DNA from: Clostridiales bacterium UBA4653
Lineage (GTDB): Bacteria > Bacillota > Clostridia > Oscillospirales > CAG-272
NCBI GenBank assembly: GCA_002405565.1
Contig: DHMB01000126.1
Span: forward strand, 481-18,911
Direction of reading: 5' to 3'
DNA: 18,431 bases
Shown: piece after piece, positions 1 through 7,383 of the stretch
Layout of the letters: each line of letters opens with the position of its first letter
Position numbering within the stretch: the first letter of the stretch is position 1
Notes under the pieces: generated by a model
Told to the model about the DNA's origin: nothing
Database searches by the model: none
What the model saw: the letters and a program-made list of their open reading frames with translations, nothing else
Made by a program: the position numbers and the translations under genes

Positions 1-1110
1 TGCCCGCAGGAAACGCAATGCGAGCACAACTGCGTGCGCGGAGCGAAGGGAGAACCCGTCGCCATCGGCAAGCTGGAACGCTTCGTCGCCGACCGTCACG
101 CCGAAAAAACGGAAAGCATATCCTTGCCTCCGTCAAACGGGCATAAGGTCGCAATCGTCGGCTCCGGGCCTTCAGGACTTTCATGCGCCGGTGCGCTTGC
201 GAAAATGGGCTATGACATCACGGTTTTCGAGGCTTTGCACACCGCAGGCGGCGTGCTTGTTTACGGTATTCCCGAATTCCGTCTGCCGAAGAGCATTGTC
301 AAGAGCGAGACTGACGGTCTGCGCGCTCTGGGCGTAAAAATCATGACAAACACCGTAATCGGCAAAACGCTTACAATAGACGAGCTCTTTGATGACTTCG
401 GCTTTGAAGCCGTGTTCATCGGCTCCGGCGCAGGTCTGCCCCGCTTTATGAACATACCGGGAGAAAACCTCAAGGGCGTTTATTCCGCAAACGAATTTCT
501 GACAAGAATAAACCTTATGGGCGCGTATAAGTCCGACTCCGCAACTCCCGTTTTCACGGGGAAAAGGGTCATCGTTTCAGGCGGCGGCAACGTCGCGATG
601 GACGCCGCAAGATGTGCAAAGAGGCTCGGCGCGGAGGTTACAGTCGTTTACCGCAGGACTGAAAACGAGCTTCCCGCAAGGAAAGAAGAGGTTCACCACG
701 CAAAGGAGGAAGGCATTGAGTTTTCAATGCTCTGCACGCCGGTTGCAATCTCCGGAGGCGAGGACGGGAGCGTATGCTCTGTCACCCTTCAGAAAATGCG
801 CCTCGGCGAGCCTGATAAAAGCGGGCGCGCAAGCCCCGTGCCGATTGAGGGCAGCGAATATTCCCTCCCCGCCGACTGCGTTATCATCGCAATCGGAACT
901 TCGCCCAATCCCATGATCAAAAACACAACGGAAAGCCTTGAAACCGACCGCAGGGGCTGTATAGTAGCCGATGAAAACGGCAGAACGACCCGCGAGGGCG
1001 TTTTTGCGGGCGGTGACGCCGTAACCGGCGCGGCAACCGTCATTCTCGCCATGGGCGCGGGAAAGACAGCCGCAAAGGCGATTGACGAATATATAAAAAG
1101 CAAGTCATAA
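1..1110 (+). CDS. gltA: NADPH-dependent glutamate synthase small chain-like flavoprotein (5' truncated by the window)
   Basis: The open frame is already running at base 1 (Cys-Pro-Gln-Glu-Thr) and ends at TAA 1108-1110, so the N-terminus lies outside the window; a GTG at 34 is internal and not a credible start. Visible residues 1-11 hold three Cys (1, 7, 11) in the CPQxxxCxxxC pattern of the N-terminal Fe-S region of this family. A first Rossmann motif (VGSGPSGLSCAG) binds FAD and a second (VSGGGNVAMDAAR), followed by VYRRTENELPAR, binds NAD(P)H; the C-terminal AGGDAVTGAATVILAMGAG completes the FAD site. Family members pass electrons from NADPH to glutamate synthase, or form the NfnB subunit of ferredoxin-NADP transhydrogenase. 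Which applies depends on the upstream gene, which is not visible: an NfnA-like neighbour would favour NfnB. Family assignment is sure, exact role is not. Confidence 0.88.
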   Translation, partial: CPQETQCEHNCVRGAKGEPVAIGKLERFVADRHAEKTESISLPPSNGHKVAIVGSGPSGLSCAGALAKMGYDITVFEALHTAGGVLVYGIPEFRLPKSIVKSETDGLRALGVKIMTNTVIGKTLTIDELFDDFGFEAVFIGSGAGLPRFMNIPGENLKGVYSANEFLTRINLMGAYKSDSATPVFTGKRVIVSGGGNVAMDAARCAKRLGAEVTVVYRRTENELPARKEEVHHAKEEGIEFSMLCTPVAISGGEDGSVCSVTLQKMRLGEPDKSGRASPVPIEGSEYSLPADCVIIAIGTSPNPMIKNTTESLETDRRGCIVADENGRTTREGVFAGGDAVTGAATVILAMGAGKTAAKAIDEYIKSKS

Positions 1111-1126
1111 CTGAATTTTTCAAAAC

Positions 1127-1158
1127 AAAAATACCGCTCCGATCGGAGCGGTATTTTT
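1127..1158. terminator. bidirectional intrinsic terminator between convergent genes
   Basis: A 32-nt perfect palindrome (stem core ATACCGCTCC / GGAGCGGTAT around GATC) is flanked by A-runs on the left and a T-run on the right, so it reads as hairpin plus U-tract on both strands. It lies 17 nt after the stop of the plus-strand flavoprotein gene and 13 nt after the stop of the minus-strand membrane protein gene, so it most likely ends both transcripts. Confidence 0.9.
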
Positions 1159-1170
1159 TGTAAGATGAAA

Positions 1171-1482
1171 TTATTCGGCTTCTTCGTCGCGGGCGAAAAG
1201 GTCGCCTTCGTCGATGTCGCAATCTTCCTGCTCTTCGGGCTCTTCGCCGCAGCAGTCCTCGCAGTTAGGGTCGCCGCAACCGCATGCATCGGAAAGAAGC
1301 TCTGCGCTCTTGCTTTCAAACTGCATAAATGAGCCGATTGCGCCGGAAACGACGCCAAGTCCGAGGAAGAAACCGCCAAGCTCTTTTTTCTTATTCGCGA
1401 ACATTATCACGGATGTGATAAGCGATACAAAAGAGCCAATGGCCATTACAAAGCCTGCAAGAAATTTTTTGTTTTTCATCAT
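1171..1482 (-). CDS. small membrane protein with Cys-rich acidic tail, unknown function
   Basis: I do not recognise this 103-residue protein as a named family. Residues about 6-28 and 35-55 are hydrophobic and Gly/Ala rich, giving two likely membrane helices with a KKK turn between them. The rest is a soluble, strongly acidic tail with a Cys cluster (ACGCGDPNCEDCCGEE), six Cys within about 15 residues, which could bind a metal or Fe-S cluster or form disulfides; this is inference from composition. The start has two tandem ATG codons; GGGAG lies about 10 nt upstream. It sits 30 nt downstream of prfB on the same strand and is the last gene before the bidirectional terminator, so it is probably expressed with prfB. 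Confidence 0.7.
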   Translation of the reverse strand: MMKNKKFLAGFVMAIGSFVSLITSVIMFANKKKELGGFFLGLGVVSGAIGSFMQFESKSAELLSDACGCGDPNCEDCCGEEPEEQEDCDIDEGDLFARDEEAE

Positions 1483-1512
1483 GATGAAAATCTCCCTTCA
1501 AAATAATTATTT

Positions 1513-2616
1513 TCACGCTATACTTTTGAGGTATGCGTTTATGAACTCATCGATTTCGCCGTCCATAACGGCATTTATGTCGCCGTCCTCAAAGCCTGTA
1601 CGGTTGTCCTTTGCAAGAGTGTAAGGCATGAAGACGTATGAGCGTATCTGCGAGCCCCATTCGATATTCGATTTGTCGCCGCGGATATCGTCAATCTTTT
1701 CAAGATTTTCGCGACGCTTTATCTCCGCGAGTTTGGAACGGAGCATTTTCATCGCCGTTTCCTTGTTCTGGAGCTGACTGCGCTCTGTCTGACAGCCGAC
1801 AACGATTCCCGTCGGCTTATGAACGATTCTTATTGCGGAGTCTGTTTTGTTGATGTGCTGACCGCCCGCTCCGCTTGAACGGTGCGCCGTGACCTCGATG
1901 TCCTCGGGCTTTATGACGATGCTGTCGTCATCGTCCATTTCGGGCGTGACCTCAACGGAGGCAAACGACGTGTGTCTTCTGCCCGAAGCGTCAAACGGAG
2001 ATATGCGCACAAGGCGATGCACGCCGTTTTCGCTCTTCATATAGCCATAGGCATTGGTGCCCTCGATAAGTATCGTTGCGCTTTTCAGTCCCGCTTCGTC
2101 TCCGTCGAGCCAGTCAAGCAGCTTTACGGTATATCCGTGACGTTCCGCCCAGCGGGTATACATTCTGTAAAGCATTGAAGCCCAGTCCTGCGCCTCCGTA
2201 CCGCCCGCACCCGGATGGAACGAGAGAATAGCGTTGTTTCTGTCATAGGGGCCCGAAAGCAAGGTTTCGATATTCATCGATTCTATGCTCTTTTCAAGAT
2301 CCTTGACCTCGGCGTCAACCTCGTCGCAGACGCTTTCGTCGTTTTCCTCAATGCCCATTTCGGCAAGAGTGAGCGAGTCTTCAATGCGACGGCAGAGCTT
2401 TTCATATGCCTCGATTTTGTCCTTTGTCCTTTTCAGCTCCTGCAATGTCGCGCCGGATTTCTCCTGGTCATCCCAGAAGTTTGCCTCAAAGGTCTTCTCC
2501 TCAAGCGCCTTTGCGCTCTCGCGGAGTTTGTCTATTTTAAGGGCGGAGCCAAGCTCTTTGACGGCCTCCTCCAGCCCCTGCAATTTGTATTTTGCTTCTT
2601 CAAGTCTTATTATCAT
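1513..2616 (-). CDS. prfB: peptide chain release factor 2 (RF2), no programmed frameshift
   Basis: RF2 reads UGA and UAA stop codons and triggers peptidyl-tRNA hydrolysis on the ribosome. The 367-residue frame carries the SPF stop-recognition tripeptide (206-208, in RISPFDASGRR) and the catalytic GGQ (251-253, in SSGAGGQHINKT), plus the conserved GGTEAQDWASML stretch near 138-149; the length is normal for RF2. In many bacteria prfB needs a +1 frameshift at an in-frame UGA near codon 25-26. Here the equivalent position (CTT AAA ATA GAC, around 2530-2541) is sense codons and the frame is unbroken from the ATG at 2616. GGAAGGA lies about 8 nt before the start. It has its own promoter just upstream (2657-2685) and is followed after 30 nt by a small membrane protein gene. 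Confidence 0.97.
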   Translation of the reverse strand: MIIRLEEAKYKLQGLEEAVKELGSALKIDKLRESAKALEEKTFEANFWDDQEKSGATLQELKRTKDKIEAYEKLCRRIEDSLTLAEMGIEENDESVCDEVDAEVKDLEKSIESMNIETLLSGPYDRNNAILSFHPGAGGTEAQDWASMLYRMYTRWAERHGYTVKLLDWLDGDEAGLKSATILIEGTNAYGYMKSENGVHRLVRISPFDASGRRHTSFASVEVTPEMDDDDSIVIKPEDIEVTAHRSSGAGGQHINKTDSAIRIVHKPTGIVVGCQTERSQLQNKETAMKMLRSKLAEIKRRENLEKIDDIRGDKSNIEWGSQIRSYVFMPYTLAKDNRTGFEDGDINAVMDGEIDEFINAYLKSIA

Positions 2617-2632
2617 TTTGTTACGTCCTTCC

Positions 2633-2644
2633 GCCGATATCGGC
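2633..2644. repeat. 12-bp perfect palindrome in the prfB leader
   Basis: GCCGATATCGGC reads the same on both strands. It lies between the -10 box (2657-2662) and the prfB ribosome binding site, near the expected 5' end of the transcript. It may be a regulator binding site or a short 5' hairpin; nothing in the sequence decides between them, and it could be chance. Confidence 0.4.
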
Positions 2645-2656
2645 TTTCATGTTTAT

Positions 2657-2685
2657 ATTATATCAAAAAGCAATCCGTTTGTAAA
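2657..2685 (-). promoter_or_regulatory. sigma-A type promoter for prfB
   Basis: On the minus strand TTTACA (2680-2685) and TATAAT (2657-2662) are separated by exactly 17 nt. The -35 box begins just after the TAG stop of the GNAT-like gene (2689-2691), so prfB can be transcribed independently of the long upstream operon. The predicted start of transcription is near 2650. Confidence 0.8.
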
Positions 2686-2688
2686 CCG

Positions 2689-3069
2689 CTATTTTTTATT
2701 TTTGCACGGGTCTGCAAAAAATGCGGAAAGATCCATATATAATTTGCCGTCCTTTTCCGAAAAACCGAGCGAGCGGACGAACGCCGTGTCCTCGCCGCCG
2801 TAATATGCGTCATGCGCGCCGACGCTGTCTATAAAGTTTTCAACTCCTCTTCCGAGGATGAACATCGCCTCGTCGTCAAACGTGCCGGTAACAGGCGCAA
2901 ATTCGCTTATATAACCCGCCCCGCCCTCTATGATAAACTGGCTGACGCCGAGCGGAACTTCATTTTCATATGCGCCGTATGCCATGTGACTTTCCTTATA
3001 TTCGACTCCGCACAGCGAGCACATTCTTTCCTGCTCCGATTTTTCTCTTATGGGCTTGATTTTCAGCAT
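2689..3069 (-). CDS. GNAT-like N-acetyltransferase fold protein, substrate unknown
   Basis: The 126-residue protein has the outline of the C-terminal half of the GNAT fold: a strand LGVSQFII, a strand GYISEFAPV, a helix FILGRGVENFID at the acetyl-CoA position, and the closing RSLGFSEKDGKLYMDL that ends many acetyltransferases. The usual Q/R-x-x-G-x-G/A acetyl-CoA loop is not clearly present, and the protein is shorter than typical GNATs (about 150 residues), so activity is uncertain. Residues 17-20 form a CxxC (CSLC). Its ATG directly abuts the TGA of rluB (TGA-ATG, 0 nt gap), with GGGG inside the rluB end as ribosome binding site, so it is almost certainly translationally coupled to rluB. 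The neighbours suggest, but do not prove, a role linked to translation. Confidence 0.65.
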   Translation of the reverse strand: MLKIKPIREKSEQERMCSLCGVEYKESHMAYGAYENEVPLGVSQFIIEGGAGYISEFAPVTGTFDDEAMFILGRGVENFIDSVGAHDAYYGGEDTAFVRSLGFSEKDGKLYMDLSAFFADPCKNKK

Positions 3070-3786
3070 TCATTTCACCCCTTTCAGCTTGTCCACCTGA
3101 GCGCGGTCAAGCATTCTCCATTTACCCGTCGGAAGCTCGCCGAGCTTTATCTCGCCTATCGAAACGCGACGCAGCTCCGTAACCCCGAGCGAGCATTTAT
3201 CGCACATTTTTCTTATCTGTCTGTTTCTGCCCTCGAAAAGCCTTATCGAAAGCGACGTTATCCCGTCGGTCTCGCCCAGCCTTTTCACCTCTGCGGGCTT
3301 TGTTATGTAACCGTCTATATTGAACGGGCGGCGCAGTCGCTCAATTGTTTTTTCGTCGACCGTGCCCCGCACCTTCACATTATAGACCTTCGGTTTATGA
3401 TATTTCGGATGAGTGAGCATATTCGCAAGCTCGCCGTCGTTTGTCAGGAGCAGGAGCCCCTCGGAGTCCCTGTCAAGCCTGCCGATCGGATAAACCCGCA
3501 CGCCGACATCCGCAACAAGGTCGGCAACGCATTTTCTGCCCCGCTCGTCCTCCATTGTCGTGACGTAGCCTCTCGGCTTATTGAGCATTATGCAGATCTT
3601 CCTGACCTCGCCGCCGGTGGGCTTTCCTTTATATAGAATGACGTCGCTCTCCGGGTCAATCTTCTCCCCGAGCACCGCTTTTCTGCCGTTTACCGTAACC
3701 CTTCCCGCAGAGATTTCCTCGTCCGCCGTCCGGCGCGACATTATCCCCTGCTCGGAAAGGTATTTTGAAATTCTTATCTTTTCCAC
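3070..3786 (-). CDS. rluB: 23S rRNA pseudouridine synthase, RsuA/RluB family
   Basis: The enzyme converts a uridine in large-subunit rRNA to pseudouridine. The N-terminal 45 residues form an S4 RNA-binding domain (RISKYLSEQGIMSRRTADEEISAGRVTVNG, split here as two motifs: ISKYLSEQGIMSRR and AGRVTVNG). The catalytic domain has MLNKPRGYVTT and the signature GRLDRDSEGLLLLTNDGE (from residue 102) with the presumed catalytic Asp105; RLFEGRNRQIRKM follows near the end. The length of 238 is usual for RluB. The start is GTG at 3784-3786, four nt after the stop of the carboxypeptidase gene; GGGA lies upstream. Members of the family differ in target (16S for RsuA, 23S for RluB/E/F); RluB is chosen from the Firmicute neighbourhood. 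Confidence 0.93.
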   Translation of the reverse strand: MEKIRISKYLSEQGIMSRRTADEEISAGRVTVNGRKAVLGEKIDPESDVILYKGKPTGGEVRKICIMLNKPRGYVTTMEDERGRKCVADLVADVGVRVYPIGRLDRDSEGLLLLTNDGELANMLTHPKYHKPKVYNVKVRGTVDEKTIERLRRPFNIDGYITKPAEVKRLGETDGITSLSIRLFEGRNRQIRKMCDKCSLGVTELRRVSIGEIKLGELPTGKWRMLDRAQVDKLKGVK

Positions 3787-3790
3787 TGTC

Positions 3791-4888
3791 TCATTTCCCG
3801 AATATATTTTTCTTTCTCTGTTTTATGGCGCACCCTTCGTCCGCCGTGAGAGCCACTTTTCCGATCGGCTCGCCGTCAAGATAAAAGGTGACAAAGCCAA
3901 GCTCTTTTCCCGCGTCAAAGCCCGCATATACAAACGGCGGAAGCGACACGGACGACGTTATCTTCCCGTGACCTTTCGGCAGAGTCACCGCAAGCCCGTC
4001 TTTGCACGAAGCCCTGACGCTCACCTTTTCCCCGCCGCAGACGTGAACCGTGCTTTCCATTTCACCGCTTTCGCAAAGCGTGACCTTTTCATAAAGATCA
4101 AGTCCGGCGGAAAGCAGCCTGCGATGGTCGCGCCAGTCGTCGCCGTCGCAAAGGGTCACGCAGATGACGGTCACCCCGTCCCTTTCAGCGGCTGAAACAA
4201 GCGTCCTGCCGCACTTTTTCGTAAACCCCGTTTTGACGCCGATTATATCCTCGTACTCAAAAAGAAGTCTGTTATGATTTCTGAAAACGCGGGAAACATT
4301 TCCGTCCGAGAGTTTTATCGCTTTCGTTTTTGTCGAAACGATTTCCCTGAATTTTTCGTTTTTCAGAGCCTCGCGCGCTATCATGGCAAGATCGTATGCC
4401 GAGGTATAATGACTTTCCCCGTCAAGACCGTGAGGATTTTCAAAATGCGTATCGGAAAGACCGAGCTCCGCCGCCCGCGCGTTCATCATTTCGGCAAAGC
4501 CTTCTGTACTGCCGCCTATATGATACGCTATCGCCGCCGCGGCGTCGTTTGCCGAGCCGAGCATCATTGCATAAAGCAGGTCTGAAAGTCTGACGCTCTC
4601 CCCTGCACAAAGATATGCGCTCGACCCTTCCGTCCCGACGGAACGGGCGTCGATTTTTACAATCTCCTCCGGGTCGCCGTTTTCAAGGGCAACAAGCGCC
4701 GTCATGATTTTCGTCGTGCTCGCGGGGCCTTTTCTTTCGTGCGCGTTTTTTTCAAATATGATATTGCCCGACTCCGCCTCGATCACAACGGACGCCCGAG
4801 CCGAATCGCCGGGAGACGGCGCCGCATATGTCGCAGTCGACATAAGAACCGCAAAGCACAGAGCCGCCGCCAAAATTTTAGTTTTCAT
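3791..4888 (-). CDS. dacF: D-alanyl-D-alanine carboxypeptidase (peptidase S11), DacF-like
   Basis: This exported penicillin-binding protein trims the terminal D-Ala from peptidoglycan stem peptides. A signal peptide (about residues 1-22, ending MSTATYAA) precedes the S11 domain with all three active-site motifs: STTK (nucleophile Ser57, Lys60), SAN (112-114) and KTG (219-221). The rest matches the beta-rich PBP5-type C-terminal domain. The final residues (CAIKQRKKNIFGK) are basic but no clear amphipathic membrane anchor is visible, and the length of 365 is slightly short for the family. AAGGCGG lies 7 nt before the ATG. The position between gerW and rluB matches the cluster seen in many spore formers and favours a sporulation-associated enzyme such as DacF; the exact paralogue is inferred. 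Confidence 0.93.
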   Translation of the reverse strand: MKTKILAAALCFAVLMSTATYAAPSPGDSARASVVIEAESGNIIFEKNAHERKGPASTTKIMTALVALENGDPEEIVKIDARSVGTEGSSAYLCAGESVRLSDLLYAMMLGSANDAAAAIAYHIGGSTEGFAEMMNARAAELGLSDTHFENPHGLDGESHYTSAYDLAMIAREALKNEKFREIVSTKTKAIKLSDGNVSRVFRNHNRLLFEYEDIIGVKTGFTKKCGRTLVSAAERDGVTVICVTLCDGDDWRDHRRLLSAGLDLYEKVTLCESGEMESTVHVCGGEKVSVRASCKDGLAVTLPKGHGKITSSVSLPPFVYAGFDAGKELGFVTFYLDGEPIGKVALTADEGCAIKQRKKNIFGK

Positions 4889-4937
4889 AAAGAACCGCCT
4901 TCATTTTTTTATAAATGATGTGCGGTTTTCCGCTTTT

Positions 4938-5399
4938 TTATTCGGCGTCCTCCACGGCTGTTTCTTCCGTTTCGGGAGTTTCTTCCTCCGCCGCTTTCTT
5001 TTCGGCTTTTTCGGCTTTCTTTTTGTCGATGAATTCCTTTATCTTGCCGATAATTCCCTTTGCCTGCTCGGCAATCTCGCCCATGGAAAGACCGTCTCCG
5101 CCTGTGGGATTGTCAATGCTGATAAATTTGACGTCGCCTTCGGCATTTACGCAAACAAAGCCTATCGGAGTTGCCGAAACGCCCGTGCCGCCTCCGCCGC
5201 CGAAGTTCTTTTTATCATCCTTCTTTGAACCGAAGTCCGTCCCGCCGCCGACAAAGCCGACGGAAACCTTTGAAACGGGGATGATCGTCGTGCCCGATGG
5301 CGTGACTATCGGCGAGCCCATAACGGTGTTTGAGTCGACAACGTTTTTTACGCTGTCAAGCGTTGATGAGAAAAGATCGCTGATTTTGTTTTCTTCCAT
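4938..5399 (-). CDS. gerW: GerW family sporulation protein (YtfJ)
   Basis: GerW (YtfJ) is a small spore protein required for normal germination in Bacillus. The 153-residue sequence shows the family features: MGSPIVTPSGTTIIPVSKVSVGF in two parts (residues about 27-49), a Gly-rich segment FGGGGGTGVSATPIGF (66-81), and a short strand region ending at SIDNP. The C-terminal third is a K/A/E-rich helix and acidic tail (about 120-153), without recognisable domain. AAAGGA precedes the ATG. It lies 5 nt downstream of the DUF2953 gene, the same pairing as ytfI-ytfJ in Bacillus, so the two very probably act in the same process. Its presence is the best single sign that the organism forms spores. Confidence 0.93.
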   Translation of the reverse strand: MEENKISDLFSSTLDSVKNVVDSNTVMGSPIVTPSGTTIIPVSKVSVGFVGGGTDFGSKKDDKKNFGGGGGTGVSATPIGFVCVNAEGDVKFISIDNPTGGDGLSMGEIAEQAKGIIGKIKEFIDKKKAEKAEKKAAEEETPETEETAVEDAE

Positions 5400-5404
5400 G
5401 TGTT

Positions 5405-6055
5405 TTATTCCTTTCCCGGAGCCTTCTCCGATGGGGTTTTATCTTCATTTTTGGGCTTCGGCATGCCGAAATTGCGGACATATGCCATAAAGGTCGGCAA
5501 TACCATCGCAAGCGCGCCGAAAACGTTTATGCTGATGTCAATCCTAACGTCCGCCACGGTCTTTTCGCTCGTAAAGTCAACCCATACAAGCGAATTTTTC
5601 TTTGAAAAAGCGAAATTTATGTTTTCGCCGAGCGCGGTAAACAGATATGCCGTCGCCTGTTCCGTCGCGCCGTAAAGCAGAGCGGTTTTTGCGGCGTCGC
5701 CTGTCCCTATTATTATTTTATACCGCAAAACTCTGATTTTAACGTGCTTTGAAAACTGTCTGAGAAAAACAGAGAGCACGTCCGCAACGGAATGGATAAG
5801 CTCCGGAATACTCCGCTTTTCCTTCTCCTTTTTCTCTTCCTTCTTTTCGGATTTTTTCTTCTCTGCGGCTTTTTGCTTTTTCTTTTTTTCCTTCTTTTCC
5901 GGCTTTTCCTTCATGGGAAACAGCTTTATTCTTATGAAAAGAATCCGCAAAAAGACCGCCGCGTTGTCGCGTATGACCGCCGTCACATGGACGGGAAGAA
6001 AAAGTATCAGAGCAATGACAAGAAGGATCGCGCCGATGATTATCAGCGCCGTCAT
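5405..6055 (-). CDS. DUF2953 domain membrane protein (YtfI-like)
   Basis: The N-terminus is one membrane helix (about residues 2-24, ALIIIGAILLVIALILFLPV). It is followed by a beta segment (VTAVIRDNAAVFLRILFIRIKLF), then a long run of Lys and Glu (about 49-81), then the conserved C-terminal region (VRVLRYKI/IIGTGDAAKTALLYG type) typical of DUF2953. The family has no established biochemical activity; it is linked to sporulation by its constant neighbour gerW. The ATG overlaps the scpB stop in an ATGA (6052-6055), so it is translationally coupled to scpB. The charged insert is an oddity and probably an unstructured or coiled linker. Confidence 0.88.
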   Translation of the reverse strand: MTALIIIGAILLVIALILFLPVHVTAVIRDNAAVFLRILFIRIKLFPMKEKPEKKEKKKKQKAAEKKKSEKKEEKKEKEKRSIPELIHSVADVLSVFLRQFSKHVKIRVLRYKIIIGTGDAAKTALLYGATEQATAYLFTALGENINFAFSKKNSLVWVDFTSEKTVADVRIDISINVFGALAMVLPTFMAYVRNFGMPKPKNEDKTPSEKAPGKE

Positions 6056-6600
6056 AGGCTCTCGCCCGTCGATGTTTTTATCGGCGGAAGCTCCTCTATC
6101 GACGAAAGCCCGAATATGCGGAGGAATTTTTCCGTAGTGCCGTAAAGTCGTGGTCTGCCGGGCACTTCAAGCCGTCCGACCTCCTCGATGAGCTCCCTTT
6201 CGGAAAGCACGCCGACGGAATACGAGCTGTCCGCCCCGCGCACCTGCTCGATATACGAGCGCGTCACGGGCTGGTTATATGCGATTATCGCAAGCGTTTC
6301 AAGCGACGCGCGCGAAAGGTTTCCTCCGTCGCGTATGCCGAGCGCAGCCTTGACATAGTCCGCAAATGCCTCTTTTGTCACGAGCTGACAAGCCTTTCCG
6401 AGCACAAGAAGCTGAATTCCGCGGGGAAAATCGCCCTCGTATTCGTCCTTATATTCAAGCACAACGTTCTTTGCCGTCTCCTCGTCCACGCCCATAACCT
6501 CCGCCAGCTTCGCAAAGGTAACGGGGTGTCCCGCGGCAAAGAGCACCGCCTCGATTATGCGCTTCATTTCGCTCGTTGTCAGTATTTTTTCGTCATTCAT
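6052..6600 (-). CDS. scpB: segregation and condensation protein B (ScpB)
   Basis: ScpB dimerises through winged-helix domains and binds ScpA in the SMC-ScpAB condensin that organises and segregates the chromosome. The protein has the family pattern: KRIIEAVLFAAGHPVTFAKLAEVMGV in two stretches at the N-terminus, SRASLETLAIIAYNQPVTR in the centre, and RGADSSYSVGVLSERELIEEVGR then GRPRLYGTTEKFLRIFGL at the C-terminal winged helix. I place the start at ATG 6598-6600 (MNDEKILTTSE), giving 182 residues; a longer frame to 6639 adds 13 residues with no homology-like content and would overlap scpA more. With this start scpB overlaps scpA by 8 nt (ATGAATGA) with GGAAGTG upstream, an arrangement typical of translational coupling. 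Confidence 0.95.
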   Translation of the reverse strand: MNDEKILTTSEMKRIIEAVLFAAGHPVTFAKLAEVMGVDEETAKNVVLEYKDEYEGDFPRGIQLLVLGKACQLVTKEAFADYVKAALGIRDGGNLSRASLETLAIIAYNQPVTRSYIEQVRGADSSYSVGVLSERELIEEVGRLEVPGRPRLYGTTEKFLRIFGLSSIEELPPIKTSTGESL

Positions 6601-7360
6601 CGGTTTCACTTCCGCTCTTTTCGTCACGGGCGTGAGCATAACTCAAGCCCAGAATTATATTTGTTCCGTCGACATCGCCTTCGGCTCTTTTCATCGTCAC
6701 CCTGCCCGTCCGAAGGAGTTCAAGCAGAGCATAAAATATCGTTATTATCTCCGAACGCCCCTCGGCGCCTTCGAATATTTCTTCAAAATGCACGGAGCCC
6801 CTTCTGTACATCTTTCGCATGATAAACATTACCCTTCCGCTGACGGAAACAACCTTTCTTCTCACCATCGGCGCGATCGCCTCCATCGGGGCGAGCTTTT
6901 CCGCTTCTCTTCTCTCCGCGTCGCGGATGAAGATCTTTGCAAGCGCGGCGGAAAGCAATGCGGAATCCATGCGGACGTTATCGTCAAACGACGGCTTTAT
7001 CTCGTCCGTGTCCTTTTCAAATCTGCCGGCAAATTCGCTCTCACGCTCCGAAAGCAGCTTCGCCGCTTCCTTTGCCGTCTTGTATTCCATCAGCTTGCGG
7101 ACAAGCTCCTGCCTCGGATCCTCTTCTTCGGGCTTTGGAAGGAGCATTTTGCTTTTTATATACATAAGCTCCGCCGCCATGGTGATGAATTCGCCCGCTA
7201 TCTCCATATCGAGCTTCTGCATTTCGTCAACATACGCCATATACTGCTCAAAAAGCTCCGATATGCGTATATCGAAAATGCTCATTTTATTTTTTGAAAT
7301 CAGAGAAAGGAGAAGGTCAAGCGGGCCTTCGTATTTCTCCGTTTTGAACACAAGCTCCAA
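6593..7360 (-). CDS. scpA: segregation and condensation protein A (ScpA)
   Basis: ScpA is the kleisin that bridges the SMC heads. The N-terminus shows the hallmark YEGPLDLLLSLISKNKMSIFDI and the SELFEQYMAYV/MEIAGEFITMAAELMYIKSKMLLP segment; the C-terminus has a winged-helix region (HFEEIFEGAEGRSEIITIFYALLELL) that contacts SMC. The length of 255 is usual. The start codon is TTG at 7358-7360, preceded by AGGAG at a good distance (about 9 nt); a GTG three codons later is the alternative. It lies 23 nt after the M50 protease gene and overlaps scpB by 8 nt. Confidence 0.95.
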   Translation of the reverse strand: MELVFKTEKYEGPLDLLLSLISKNKMSIFDIRISELFEQYMAYVDEMQKLDMEIAGEFITMAAELMYIKSKMLLPKPEEEDPRQELVRKLMEYKTAKEAAKLLSERESEFAGRFEKDTDEIKPSFDDNVRMDSALLSAALAKIFIRDAERREAEKLAPMEAIAPMVRRKVVSVSGRVMFIMRKMYRRGSVHFEEIFEGAEGRSEIITIFYALLELLRTGRVTMKRAEGDVDGTNIILGLSYAHARDEKSGSETDE

Positions 7361-7383
7361 CTGCTTTTTCTCCTGTCTTTTGA

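Noticed and set aside
2812..3636. Plus-strand open frame of 274 codons opposite rluB and the GNAT-like gene
   Set aside because: Antisense to two genes with clear motifs or coupling; no ribosome binding site and no recognisable domain.
4922..4939. Short hairpin GCGG-TTTT-CCGC followed by T-run between gerW and the carboxypeptidase gene
   Set aside because: It has only a 4-bp stem and the T-run is on the plus strand, where no gene ends. The genes on the minus strand read through it, so I do not call a terminator.
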